From Rhizobium sp. ASV8 (GTDB lineage: Bacteria; Pseudomonadota; Alphaproteobacteria; Rhizobiales; Rhizobiaceae): 53,664 nucleotides of DNA. The notes under the pieces are model-generated. The model was not told the origin of the DNA. It saw only the letters and a program-made list of their open reading frames with translations, and searched no databases. The position numbers were made by a program, and so were the translations under genes. Of the stretch, positions 1-8,303 are shown one piece after another (the first letter of the stretch is position 1; the number at the start of each line of letters is the position of its first letter). Location of the stretch: assembly GCF_016429255.1 (NCBI RefSeq), contig NZ_JAELUG010000036.1, forward strand, positions 1-53,664, given 5' to 3'.

Positions 1-64
1 TGAAACGCCCCTGCGCCCATGGTACTTCGTCTTAAGACGCGGGAGAGTAGGTCGCTGCCAGGTC
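1..64 (+). rRNA. rrf: 5S ribosomal RNA, 3' part
   Basis: The first bases match the 3' half of an alphaproteobacterial 5S rRNA, including the stretch GGGAGAGTAGGTCGCTGCC. The end is placed at the CCAGGTC at 58-64, which would pair with the GACCTGG expected at the missing 5' end. The 5' part of the gene and the 16S and 23S genes lie outside the window. This makes the left edge the tail of an rrn operon, which in rhizobia normally continues into tRNA-fMet, as it does here. Confidence 0.93.
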
Positions 65-107
65 TGCCAAACGCAACTTCATTCTTGAAATCTTCTCTGA
101 TCACAAG

Positions 108-148
108 CGGCTCAAGCCGTGTTACAATTGGCCGCTGCTCAAGCGGCC
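108..148 (+). terminator. two hairpins after 5S; candidate processing or termination site
   Basis: A short hairpin (CGGCT 108-112 with AGCCG 115-119) is followed by a 7-bp hairpin (GGCCGCT 130-136 with AGCGGCC 142-148, loop GCTCA) and then a T-rich run. The second could be a weak intrinsic terminator, or a cleavage or pausing structure between 5S and the co-transcribed tRNA-fMet. The sequence alone does not separate these. Confidence 0.45.
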
Positions 149-234
149 TTTGTCGCTTCTGAAAGCTTCTTCTACGAGACCCTGAAATCAAAGGTGTCTC
201 GAAACAGGTGCGGTCCATAAGGTGCCCACCTGAC

Positions 235-411
235 ACGCGATAAACCGCTCAAGCGGTTTACGCTGATGACGCAAGCCGAAATATGGCTTGCTGGACGCGA
301 CAAATCCTCCGGATTTGCGCTGGTAATACGAGACAAACCCGAAGGTTTGCTCGGGCGCGATAAACCGCTTAGCGGTTTACGCTGAGACGACAAATCGCTC
401 CGCGATTTGCG
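235..411 (+). repeat. tandem array of related palindromic units before tRNA-fMet
   Basis: Six hairpin-forming units follow one another. The arms are 241-249/252-260 (TAAACCGCT), 271-277/285-291 (GCAAGCC), 301-307/311-317 (CAAATCC), 334-339/344-349 (CAAACC), 361-369/371-379 (TAAACCGCT again) and 391-398/402-409 (CAAATCGC). Most share the frame CGCGAYAAA...TTTRCGCTG, but the inner arm sequence varies while pairing is kept. That pattern shows selection or duplication for structure rather than for sequence. No gene lies in this 350-base spacer. The RNA would form a run of short stems in the trailer between 5S and tRNA-fMet. Confidence 0.8.
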
Positions 412-418
412 TTGGTGA

Positions 419-497
<79 letters not shown>

Positions 498-638
498 AAT
501 CCCCCAACTCATTACATAGCGCTCGCGCGAAAACCTAACCTTCACTCGCCATCGTAGATCAGCCGCCAAACTGCAGAATGCCAACCCTCGTAAACAAAGA
601 GGCCGCGGAGGCTGACGTAACCTCAAGCTAGATGATCA

Positions 639-659
639 AAGCCCGCCCCAAGCGGGCTT
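639..659 (+). terminator. hairpin terminator after tRNA-fMet
   Basis: The arms AAGCCCGC (639-646) and GCGGGCTT (652-659) form an 8-bp GC-rich stem with loop CCCCA. It lies between tRNA-fMet and the convergent esterase gene. The T-run after it is poor on the + strand (TCTTGTG) and short on the - strand, so it may serve both directions. The rest of 496-727 shows no gene. Confidence 0.6.
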
Positions 660-727
660 CTTGTGTTCGGTAACGCGGAATGTTTGACCTAGTACAGATG
701 TAACCCGGCTGGGCGATGAATGTAAAT

Positions 728-1630
728 TTATCTCGCCCGGCGGAATGCAATCTGTACCGCCCTGTTCAGCGCGATCGGGAGGACGGACATGTGGTTTTCC
801 CCCGCATATTCCTCGAATGTGACCGTCCGCGCGGATGGAGTTTGCTTGGCCAAGCGGTGCGCCATGTCGCGGGCGAATTCTATCGTGCGTGTTTCCTTGG
901 CCTGCGCCTGCCGTTTCTGCTCTTCGGCAGTGCCCTTGTGAAAGGGCGCCAGGATTTCGCCTTCATATTGGCCCGCGGAAAGGTGCAGCTCGCCATCGAA
1001 GAAGTCTCTGTTTTTCTCAGTGAACTCCTGTTCCACCTCGAGAATTGCAGCGTCTTCCCAGTAGATCGCCGGGCTTGCGGAAATCCAGCGATTGAAGGCG
1101 TCGGGCTTCCTGAACATCGCATAGAGCGTGAACAGCCCCCCGAACGAATGGCCGAAAAGCGACTGGCGCGATCGGTCGATTGGAGCTTGTCGCTCGATCC
1201 ACGGTTTGAGCTCGTTCTCGATGAGCGCCAGGAGACGCTCGGCGCCGCCGGTCTTTACATCGGGCGTGTCGGGGTAGAACGGCGGATAGGTCCGCCCCGG
1301 CGGCGGGCTCAGATCCCAGGAGCGGCGCAGCGGGTCATAGGGTTCTTCGGTGGGATAGCCGATGGCGACGATCACGCCCTCGGAGACATCGGTCCCTTTG
1401 GGGTAGCTTGCCTGCACCTTCAGCGCATCGACAGCGGTCGCGAAACAGGCGTTGCCATCAGTCAGGTAAAGGATCGGCCAACCTTCTGTTGGCGCCGGCT
1501 TATCGGGTCGGTAGAGAAAGATCCTGTGTGGCTGATCGGCATTGTCGAACTTCAGATCTGCGAATGTGCAGCCGGCAAGAGCGACGGGTGTAGGAGGTGC
1601 GGCCGCGTGGTCTTTTGGCGGGTGAAACAT
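728..1630 (-). CDS. alpha/beta-hydrolase esterase, probable siderophore hydrolase (IroE/Fes type)
   Basis: This is a 300-aa protein of the putative-esterase family that includes D, IroE and Fes-like enzymes. Visible are an early strand ILYLTDGN, the nucleophile elbow GHSFGG (Ser) near the middle, SPAIYW after it, and a late ENHMSV whose His fits the catalytic triad. The ATG at 1630 is chosen because GGAG lies 5 nt before it. An in-frame ATG at 1687 would sit only 8 nt from the IRO box at 1695-1709 and has no ribosome site. It is divergent from the TonB receptor and shares the iron-controlled intergenic region. Inference: it opens ester bonds of the imported ferric siderophore to release iron, which fits a cyclic ester siderophore such as vicibactin. 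I see no signal peptide, so it should act in the cytoplasm. Confidence 0.82.
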   Translation of the reverse strand: MFHPPKDHAAAPPTPVALAGCTFADLKFDNADQPHRIFLYRPDKPAPTEGWPILYLTDGNACFATAVDALKVQASYPKGTDVSEGVIVAIGYPTEEPYDPLRRSWDLSPPPGRTYPPFYPDTPDVKTGGAERLLALIENELKPWIERQAPIDRSRQSLFGHSFGGLFTLYAMFRKPDAFNRWISASPAIYWEDAAILEVEQEFTEKNRDFFDGELHLSAGQYEGEILAPFHKGTAEEQKRQAQAKETRTIEFARDMAHRLAKQTPSARTVTFEEYAGENHMSVLPIALNRAVQIAFRRAR

Positions 1631-1694
1631 GGCCTCTCCGGCAGACTGGGAATGTGCAGCACGCGAACAATCCGTGCTGTGATTCATAATAAGA

Positions 1695-1709
1695 TGACTT
1701 TATGACTCA
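1695..1709 (-). promoter_or_regulatory. IRO box (RirA-type operator) for the esterase
   Basis: The 15-mer TGACTTTATGACTCA fits TGA-N9-TCA exactly. It lies about 65 bases upstream of the chosen esterase start at 1630. The IRO motif is the known binding signature of the iron-sensing repressor RirA in rhizobia. The motif is near-palindromic, so the strand is assigned by position only. Confidence 0.7.
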
Positions 1710-1839
1710 TATTATTTGATGCGCGATCTGACAAGCGGCTCAGATGCCTTGTTGACGGTAATTTCGCACTGAGTGCTCACCAAGCAGGTTGGCATGGCGG
1801 AGCCATCTCGCCGTGTGAAAACGAAATCCAATAAAAACA

Positions 1840-1854
1840 TGATTCTTTTACTCA
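1840..1854 (+). promoter_or_regulatory. IRO box (RirA-type operator) for the TonB receptor
   Basis: TGATTCTTTTACTCA fits TGA-N9-TCA exactly, about 76 bases upstream of the receptor start at 1930. This is the second of two such boxes in the same divergent region, one for each gene. It predicts repression in iron-replete cells. Confidence 0.75.
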
Positions 1855-1929
1855 TCTATTGTTGACGCCGACCGCACCGTCGAACTAACTTGCGCCATCC
1901 ATTTTAAAAACGGGCAGGCGAACAAACTG

Positions 1930-4119
1930 ATGAAGCAGGGATCGTATAATTATATCAATAATTTGACGCAGAGGAGATTCCATTTTGCGGGTAGCGCCAC
2001 AGCGCTTGCCACGCTTTTTGCCTTGAGCGGAACCGCCTTGGCGCAGGAGGCGTCCGGCAATACGAACAGTGCAAATGCCACCCAACTCGCGCCGATCATC
2101 GTCAGCGGTCAGTCGGGTGATGCAAGCGACAATACGACTGTAGCGGCAAAAAAGAGTGCTGGCGCCACCAAGATCAATACGCCAGTGCTCGAAACGCCAC
2201 GCTCCGTATCAGTGATTACTCGAAAGGAGCTTGAAGAGCGCGGCGCCCAGGATGTCGTCGAAGCCGTGCGCTATTCCGCCGGTGTTCAGACCGGCTCCTA
2301 CGGCTTTGATCCGCGCTTCGACCAGATCTACATTCGCGGCAACGACGTGACGACCGATGGCGACTATCGCGATGGGTTGCGGCAGCCCTATATGAACTAT
2401 GCGATGTTTCGAACCGAACCCTATGCGCTCGACCGCGTCGAGATCATCAAGGGACCGGTATCCGTGCTCTACGGTGCGGGTTCTCCGGGCGGTATCGTCA
2501 ACAAGGTATCGAAGCTGCCGACGGAGGAGACGATCAGAGAGGTCGGTGTCCTCTATGGAACGTCGGATCGTGCCCAGACGATGTTCGATTTTAGCGGACC
2601 GGTCAGTAAGGACGACGATAGCATGCTCTATCGCATCACCGGCCTTGCCCGGAAGGGCAATACGAATTTCGACATAGCCGACGACCGCTATCTCATCCAG
2701 CCGTCCTTCACCTGGAAGCCCGACGATGCGACGAAATTCACGATCTACGGATCGGCGCAATCGACGACGGCAGATGCCAACCCCGGCGCTATGATAGGCT
2801 CCGATGGCAATGTTCTCGATTTTCGTGACAGCGATCCCGACTATGATTACCAAAAGACCAAGCAGCAGCAGGTCGGCTATCAGTTAGAACATGAATTCGA
2901 CGGTGGTTTCACCTTCCGCCAGAACCTTCGCTTCTCTCACCTCGATCTGAAGGCGCGCTATCTCGGCACCGTGGGCTGGACAGGAGATGTCGCCCATCGC
3001 GATGCGTATGCGATCCGCGATGCGATGAACGTCTTCCAGGTCGACAATCAGCTCGAATCCAAATTCAACACCGGTCCGGCTGCGCATACGATGCTGTTCG
3101 GCCTGGACTACACCCATATGAACGACAAATATGCGTATGGGGCGGATGCATCACCCAGCCCGGCCTATGACTTCGATATCACCAACCCTACTTATGGGGT
3201 GTCCGGCCCGACGCCGGCCTACAACGTCAGCAGGGTCAACGCGAGCCTCCAGCAATTTGGCGCCTATGCGCTTGACCAGATCGAACTCGATAGGTGGCGC
3301 TTCACGCTCGGTGGCCGCCAGACCTGGGTTAAGCAGTCGACCGATACAACGGATGTCCCTTCTGATACGGCAACGAATAGCAGTCTCAACAAAAGCGCGT
3401 TTTCGATGCAGGCCGGCGCGCTTTATCTCTTCGACAACGGGATTGCACCCTTCGCCAGCTACTCGACCTCTTTCAATCCGGTCACGCAGCGATCCGCATC
3501 CGGTAGTGTGCTCAATCCCGCAAAGGGCGAACAGTACGAACTTGGCGTCAAGTATCAGCCGCCAGGGACCGACATCCTCCTTTCGGCGGTCGCCTATCAT
3601 CTCGTCGAGGAGAACAAGCCGGTTCTGGTCGATCCGCTGACGGGCATCTATGCCTCCCTTGGCGAGGTGACCAACAAGGGTATCGAACTGGAGGCAAGAG
3701 CCAATATCACCGACGGTTGGGATGTGGTTGCCGCCTATGCCTATAACCATTCCGAAATCACGCGCGGCGACAATGCGGGCAATGCGCCGTCCGTGACGCC
3801 GCAGAACATCGCTAGCCTATGGTCGAACTACACTTTCCAGGAGGATTCGGTTGCCAGGGGCATGACCGTCGGTGCCGGCATCCGCTACACGGGCGAGACT
3901 TATACGAGCGCGGCAAACACGGCCAAGAATGATGCGAGCTTCTATCTCGATGCCGCCATGTCTTACGACTTCGGCGCGATCGATCAGAAATACAAGGGGC
4001 TTACCGCATCTGTCGATGTTCGCAATATCGCCAACCGCCGCCTCACGGTCTGCAACGAAGGCTATTGCTATCTCGGGCAGGGGCGCAACATCACGGCTTC
4101 CTTGAAGTATCGCTGGTAA
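1930..4119 (+). CDS. fhuA: TonB-dependent ferric-hydroxamate siderophore receptor (FhuA-like)
   Basis: This is a 729-aa outer-membrane receptor. It has a signal peptide (about residues 1-38, ending ALA), a plug domain at about 65-175 (LETPRSVSVITR, YIRGND, RVEIIKGPVSVLYGAG, GGIVNKV) and a beta-barrel to the end with the terminal aromatic ASLKYRW. The length matches FhuA-type receptors (about 750). There is no extra N-terminal signalling domain, so it is not a FecA-type sensor. It has an IRO box upstream and a terminator just after the stop. The neighbouring hydroxamate synthesis genes and fhuCDB make a trihydroxamate the likely ligand. The exact substrate is inferred, and the fhuA name is by role. 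Confidence 0.88.
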   Translation: MKQGSYNYINNLTQRRFHFAGSATALATLFALSGTALAQEASGNTNSANATQLAPIIVSGQSGDASDNTTVAAKKSAGATKINTPVLETPRSVSVITRKELEERGAQDVVEAVRYSAGVQTGSYGFDPRFDQIYIRGNDVTTDGDYRDGLRQPYMNYAMFRTEPYALDRVEIIKGPVSVLYGAGSPGGIVNKVSKLPTEETIREVGVLYGTSDRAQTMFDFSGPVSKDDDSMLYRITGLARKGNTNFDIADDRYLIQPSFTWKPDDATKFTIYGSAQSTTADANPGAMIGSDGNVLDFRDSDPDYDYQKTKQQQVGYQLEHEFDGGFTFRQNLRFSHLDLKARYLGTVGWTGDVAHRDAYAIRDAMNVFQVDNQLESKFNTGPAAHTMLFGLDYTHMNDKYAYGADASPSPAYDFDITNPTYGVSGPTPAYNVSRVNASLQQFGAYALDQIELDRWRFTLGGRQTWVKQSTDTTDVPSDTATNSSLNKSAFSMQAGALYLFDNGIAPFASYSTSFNPVTQRSASGSVLNPAKGEQYELGVKYQPPGTDILLSAVAYHLVEENKPVLVDPLTGIYASLGEVTNKGIELEARANITDGWDVVAAYAYNHSEITRGDNAGNAPSVTPQNIASLWSNYTFQEDSVARGMTVGAGIRYTGETYTSAANTAKNDASFYLDAAMSYDFGAIDQKYKGLTASVDVRNIANRRLTVCNEGYCYLGQGRNITASLKYRW

Positions 4120-4125
4120 GCTGCC

Positions 4126-4162
4126 GGCAGGCGTCGTCGTTCACGGCGCCTGCCTTTCTTTC
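4126..4162 (+). terminator. intrinsic terminator of the TonB receptor gene
   Basis: The arms GGCAGGCG (4126-4133) and CGCCTGCC (4147-4154) pair perfectly and are followed by TTTCTTTC, seven bases after the receptor stop codon. The rest of 4163-4429 shows no convincing gene. Confidence 0.8.
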
Positions 4163-4429
4163 ACGAGTTGCCTATCCCGTAGCGAAGTTCCTGCCTCTGA
4201 GCCCGCGATTCCAGCTATTTTCAACCAGGGCTCGATGGTCCCCTCCGCTGGGGGCTTAACAGTCGAGCATGGGCGAGAGTACGCGACATTCTGTCGGATG
4301 GCGTCCATGCGCTGCGAGCCTTGACCGGCTCTCTTGCGTCGAACCAATGGCGTGTTTTCATCATCGTCTCATCGATTTCGACAGGCGTCTTCGAATTCTG
4401 GCGTATGCTTGGCAGAACGAGAGGGCCTC

Positions 4430-4468
4430 TGCTTTTCCCGGAATAGCAGAGGCCCTCTGTGTTTTGCC
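4430..4468 (-). terminator. strong hairpin ending the rpoI-fhuCDB operon
   Basis: A perfect 13-bp stem (AGAGGGCCTCTGC 4430-4442 with its complement 4456-4468, 13-nt loop) lies about 50 bases beyond the fhuB stop. It has no long T-run on the - strand, but stability and position point to transcript termination or 3'-end protection. Confidence 0.7.
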
Positions 4469-4520
4469 TTCTTACGCAAGCCGGACGAAAAACCGTGACG
4501 TACCGTCCCTGGACGTGGGT

Positions 4521-6512
4521 CTAGGTCGCCCTGCGCCGCTTCATCAGCAGGGCCAGCAACAAAGGCGCACCGACGAGAGCGGACACCAGGCCCGCGGGCA
4601 TCTGGTAGGGAAAGGCGATCATCCTGCCGAACCAATCCGCAAGCACCATGAGTCCGCCGCCCGCGAGCGCCGCACCAGCAAGCTGAGGCGCTGCACGGCG
4701 CAATCCAAGTTCGCGGGCAAGATGTGGCCCCATAAGGCCGATGAAGCTCAAGGGGCCCACGATGAGGGTGGCTGCGGCTGTCATGGCCGCGGCAAGAGCA
4801 AAAAGGCTGGCGCGGGCCTGATTGACGCGGATGCCGATCGCCTGGGCAGCCTGTGGGCCGAGCGGCAGCAGATCGAGCCAGCGATGAGCCAGGAAGGCAA
4901 GCGCAAGCCCCGCCACAGCGGCAGTCATTGCCGCAATCGCCTTGGGTGCGTCGACGAGGTAGGTCGAACCGCTCATCCATTGCATGACGATCATCGCGCG
5001 CGGATCGCCGCCTGCGGCGAGCACGCTGATGAAGGCATCCAGCATGGCGCCGAGCGCGATGCCCGTCAGAAGCACGCGCTCTGGTGCAAAGCCGGAGCGG
5101 ATGCCGAACAGGAACATGGCGATCAGAACTGCAAAGGCGCCAAGTCCGCCGAAGCCGAGCTGTGCCGCCATGCCGGGGGCGGGCAGGACGAAGAGCGCCG
5201 CAGTCACGCCAAGCGTGGCGCCGGCCGAAATGCCGAGCACTTCCGGGCTTGCCATCTCGTTGCCGCTGAGACGTTGCAAGATCGCGCCGACGACCCCGAG
5301 CATCGTGCCGGCCGCGAAGGCGCCAACGATGCGGGGCAGGCGATAGGGCAACACGTCAGGCCATTGCGGCAATGTCAGAAGCGCCCATGCGCCGTCGGGC
5401 GTGCGGCCGAAGAAGACGGCACCGAGCAGAAGAAGGAGAAGAACGGGGATCGATGCGAGCAGCGATGTCCTCGACGTGCGCACGGCGCGGATCGCGTTCT
5501 GCATCGAGCTCGGAGCGTTGCGTTGCATAGCCTTCAGACGCGGCAGCATCAACAGGAGCAGCGGGGCACCGATCAGAGCGGTGATGGCCCCTGTCGGAAG
5601 GAATGTTGAGGACGCTCCGGAAACGAGCAAAAGCGCTTCATCCGTCAACAGCAGCAGGCCGGCACCGATAAGGGGCGACCAGATGAGTTGGCTCTTCATG
5701 TGCCGGGCGCCGGCAAGCTGGGCGACACGCGGGGCGATCAAGCCGATGAAGCCGATAACGCCGACTGCGCTGGTGACGATAGCTGCGAGCGCAATCGCAA
5801 TACAGACTGCCGCAATACGGATGCGCTTGACGGAAAGACCCAGCCCGCTCGCGCCGCTATCGCCAAGTTCCATGAGCGACAAGGGCCGCGCCATCAGCAA
5901 GGCTGCGATGGCAAGAATGGTAATTTTCGGAAGGAGCGATAGAGGAATGGTCCAGCTCTGCTGCGCCAAAGATCCGGCCCCCCAGATGAACAGGCCGGAC
6001 AGATAGCGTTCGTTCATGAGGACGAGAATGGCGGCAAGTGCGCCGCACCAGACACCGACGATCAACCCGGCAAGCACAAGCGCCAATGGTGAAAAACCGC
6101 GCCTTGCGCCGATGAGAAAAACCACGGTCGCCGCTGCCGCGCTGCCGAAGAGGGCGACCGCGTCGCGGCTGAGCCCCTGAAGGGCGGGAAAGGCAAGCAT
6201 GACGGCAACCAGCGCCAGATTGGCACCGGCCGAGATGCCGAGCGTCGACGGCGAGGCCAGCGGATTGCGCAGCACTTGCTGCAACAGGCTTCCCGATAGC
6301 GAAAGGGCGGCGCCGGCCAGCAAAGCGGTGGCGATCCTCGGCAAGGTCGAATAGAGCAGCAGCAGGCGCTTTGGATCGTAGGCCGCTTCCTGTTTCAGCA
6401 GTCGCGACAAATCGGGACCGAGCTGATGCCAGGTGAGCAGGCCGGCAAGCGCCAGCAGCGTCAACGCCACGGCGGACGCGCCGTAGCGATTGTTTGCTTT
6501 CATGCGAGTCAT
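4521..6512 (-). CDS. fhuB: ferric-hydroxamate ABC permease, double-length FhuB
   Basis: This is a 663-aa inner-membrane permease made of two fused FecCD-type halves of about 330 residues. Each half repeats the same signatures: LPRIATALLAGAAL...LRNPLASPSTLGISAGA in the first and LPRIVGAFAAGTMLGVVGAIL...MASPEVLGISAGA in the second. Each also has an ATP-ase contact loop (GFIGLIAPRVAQL; SFIGLMGPHLARE). Fusion of both halves in one chain is typical of FhuB (about 660 aa). The ATG at 6512 overlaps the fhuD stop (ATGA) and implies translational coupling. It is the last gene of rpoI-fhuC-fhuD-fhuB, ahead of a strong hairpin. Confidence 0.95.
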   Translation of the reverse strand: MTRMKANNRYGASAVALTLLALAGLLTWHQLGPDLSRLLKQEAAYDPKRLLLLYSTLPRIATALLAGAALSLSGSLLQQVLRNPLASPSTLGISAGANLALVAVMLAFPALQGLSRDAVALFGSAAAATVVFLIGARRGFSPLALVLAGLIVGVWCGALAAILVLMNERYLSGLFIWGAGSLAQQSWTIPLSLLPKITILAIAALLMARPLSLMELGDSGASGLGLSVKRIRIAAVCIAIALAAIVTSAVGVIGFIGLIAPRVAQLAGARHMKSQLIWSPLIGAGLLLLTDEALLLVSGASSTFLPTGAITALIGAPLLLLMLPRLKAMQRNAPSSMQNAIRAVRTSRTSLLASIPVLLLLLLGAVFFGRTPDGAWALLTLPQWPDVLPYRLPRIVGAFAAGTMLGVVGAILQRLSGNEMASPEVLGISAGATLGVTAALFVLPAPGMAAQLGFGGLGAFAVLIAMFLFGIRSGFAPERVLLTGIALGAMLDAFISVLAAGGDPRAMIVMQWMSGSTYLVDAPKAIAAMTAAVAGLALAFLAHRWLDLLPLGPQAAQAIGIRVNQARASLFALAAAMTAAATLIVGPLSFIGLMGPHLARELGLRRAAPQLAGAALAGGGLMVLADWFGRMIAFPYQMPAGLVSALVGAPLLLALLMKRRRAT

Positions 6513-7414
6513 GCGAGTTTTTCCAGGTGATCGAGCAGGATACGTGCGAAGCGCTCGGCTTCCTGCACCATGCCGAACATCAAGGTGCCCGGCAGCACGG
6601 AGACGCGTCCGGCCTGAACGAAGGGGAGGCTGGTCCAAAGGGGGCTGTCCTGCAGATTGTCGAGGACGTTGGGCGGCAGAAGCGGCTCGAAGGCAATCAA
6701 CCGGAGACTCTGGTCGAGCGTCGCCAATTGCTCAAGGCCGATCGTTTCGAAACCCCAATAGTCGCCAGTGCCGGTCCAGGCATTTTCGAGGCCGATCCTG
6801 GTCATGACATTCTGGTAGAGGCCTGCGCCGCAATAGATGCGCGCGTGGCGTTGATCGACGAAATTGATCAATGCGAGCGGCGGCGGCTTGAGCTTTCTTA
6901 CCCTGTCCGCGCAGTCGTCGAAGAAGCGCTCGGACCGTGCAAGGAAATCATCGGCCTGTGGTCGTCGGCCGATCGCATCTCCGAGCAGCCGCGTCGCCTC
7001 GATGGAGCGCGGCAGCGCATTGCCGCCTTCGGCATAGACAGTCAGCTCCAGGACTGGTGAAATCGCTTCGAGCTGAGGCTTCAATGGAGCGAGATAGGGC
7101 GTGGTCAGGATCAATGCCGGTTTGATGCTCGCCAGCACCTCAAGATTGATTTCGCTGGTGGTGCCGAGATCGACGACACCATGTGGCATTTTCGGCTCGA
7201 CGACCCACAGGTCCCAATCGGCAAGCGAAGCGATGGCCGCAGGCGCGACACCAAGCGCAAGCAGTGTCGAAGCCAAGCCGTAATCGAGCGAGACGATGGG
7301 GCCGGATATGGGCTCTGCAGCCGTTCCGACACGAGGAAACGCAAAAAGCGCCGCAGCTGCCAGAAGCGTGCGGCGCGATAGCTTAAAATTGTCGAGGATG
7401 CGTTCAGATGACAT
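6509..7414 (-). CDS. fhuD: ferric-hydroxamate periplasmic binding protein
   Basis: This is a 301-aa iron-siderophore binding protein of the FhuD/BtuF fold. The N-terminus carries SRRTLLAAAALFAFP followed by AAE, a twin-arginine-like signal peptide. The body has the class III pattern (VSLDYGLASTLLALGV; LASIKPALILTTPY; GTGDYWGFETIGLEQLA). The gene lies inside the overlapping fhuC-fhuD-fhuB block. The start is uncertain: ATG 7414 overlaps the fhuC end by 11 bases, and an in-frame ATG at 7432 is possible. Neither has a good ribosome site, so coupling to fhuC translation is likely. Substrate class is inferred from the operon. Confidence 0.92.
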   Translation of the reverse strand: MSSERILDNFKLSRRTLLAAAALFAFPRVGTAAEPISGPIVSLDYGLASTLLALGVAPAAIASLADWDLWVVEPKMPHGVVDLGTTSEINLEVLASIKPALILTTPYLAPLKPQLEAISPVLELTVYAEGGNALPRSIEATRLLGDAIGRRPQADDFLARSERFFDDCADRVRKLKPPPLALINFVDQRHARIYCGAGLYQNVMTRIGLENAWTGTGDYWGFETIGLEQLATLDQSLRLIAFEPLLPPNVLDNLQDSPLWTSLPFVQAGRVSVLPGTLMFGMVQEAERFARILLDHLEKLA

Positions 7415-8303
7415 AGGCAAGCGGCGTTCCATGCACTGGATGCGCAGTGACGCCCATATTGGCGCCGTAGATCATATGCAACGTCTCTTCCTTCATAAGG
7501 CTTTGCGACGCTCCCTTGGCAATCAGATGCCCGTGCTTCAGCGCATGCAGATGGTCGCAGAAATGAGCGGCGATGTTGATATCGTGCAGGACGAGAATGA
7601 CGCTCAGGTCCTTCGTTCGGCAAAGCTCACGCACGAGCCCGAGGATTTCCATCTGGTGGGCGATATCGAGTGCCGATGTCGGTTCATCGAGGAGCAGGCA
7701 ACGGCTGTCCTGGGCAACCAGCATGGCGATCCAGACCCTCTGACGCTCGCCGCCGGACAGCGTCTCCACCATCCGGCCCGCCAGGGTATCGACATGGGTG
7801 AGCGTCATGGCCGTCTCCACCTTTTCCCGGTCGAGATCGGTAAAGCGGCCGAGCGCTCCGTGCCAGGGATAGCGCCCGCAGGCGACAAGCTCCTCGACCG
7901 TCATGCCTCCGGCCGACGAAGTGTCTTGCGGCAAGTAGGCCACGGCGCGCGCGAAAGCGCGAATGTCATAGGACGCGGCTGCAATGCCGTCGAACAGGAT
8001 ACGCCCGCCGGTCGGCTGAATTTGTCGGGCCAGCAATTTGATCAGCGTGGACTTGCCGGAGCCGTTATGGCCGATCAAACCGGAAATTTCGCCGGCGTTG
8101 AAGCTGATGTCGAGCGGATGAAGAATGGTCTTGCCGTCGACCTCGAAGCTAACGGCTTCGGTCGTAAAAACCGCAGAATGATGACGGTCGCTGCGGGCAG
8201 GTGTTTCGTCTTTCATATTCGTTCCTGTTGCAGCGCTGTGGCTGCCTGACATGTTCGCGGTCGTCAGAGCGTCGGAATCCGCGGCAGGGAGTGCCTTCTT
8301 CAC
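7404..8303 (-). CDS. fhuC: ferric-hydroxamate ABC transporter ATPase
   Basis: This is a 299-aa ATPase with Walker A GHNGSGKST, Q-loop YLPQDT, ABC signature LSGGERQR, Walker B CLLLDEPTSALD and switch His in VLHDINIA. The GTG at 8303 is the start: it overlaps the sigma-factor stop (GTGA) and has GGGAG 8 nt before it. The first 45 or so residues are an extension beyond the usual FhuC start and look low in structure; an internal ATG (MKDETPAR) could also serve. It powers import through FhuB. Confidence 0.94.
   Translation of the reverse strand: MKKALPAADSDALTTANMSGSHSAATGTNMKDETPARSDRHHSAVFTTEAVSFEVDGKTILHPLDISFNAGEISGLIGHNGSGKSTLIKLLARQIQPTGGRILFDGIAAASYDIRAFARAVAYLPQDTSSAGGMTVEELVACGRYPWHGALGRFTDLDREKVETAMTLTHVDTLAGRMVETLSGGERQRVWIAMLVAQDSRCLLLDEPTSALDIAHQMEILGLVRELCRTKDLSVILVLHDINIAAHFCDHLHALKHGHLIAKGASQSLMKEETLHMIYGANMGVTAHPVHGTPLAYVI

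Noticed and set aside
716..1705. 329-codon plus-strand frame over the esterase
   Set aside because: It is the antisense shadow of a recognisable hydrolase with a GxSxG motif; high GC at third positions leaves long open antisense frames.
4269..5609. 446-codon plus-strand frame opposite fhuB
   Set aside because: The FhuB halves are unmistakable on the other strand; this frame has no domain and a charged, low-information composition.
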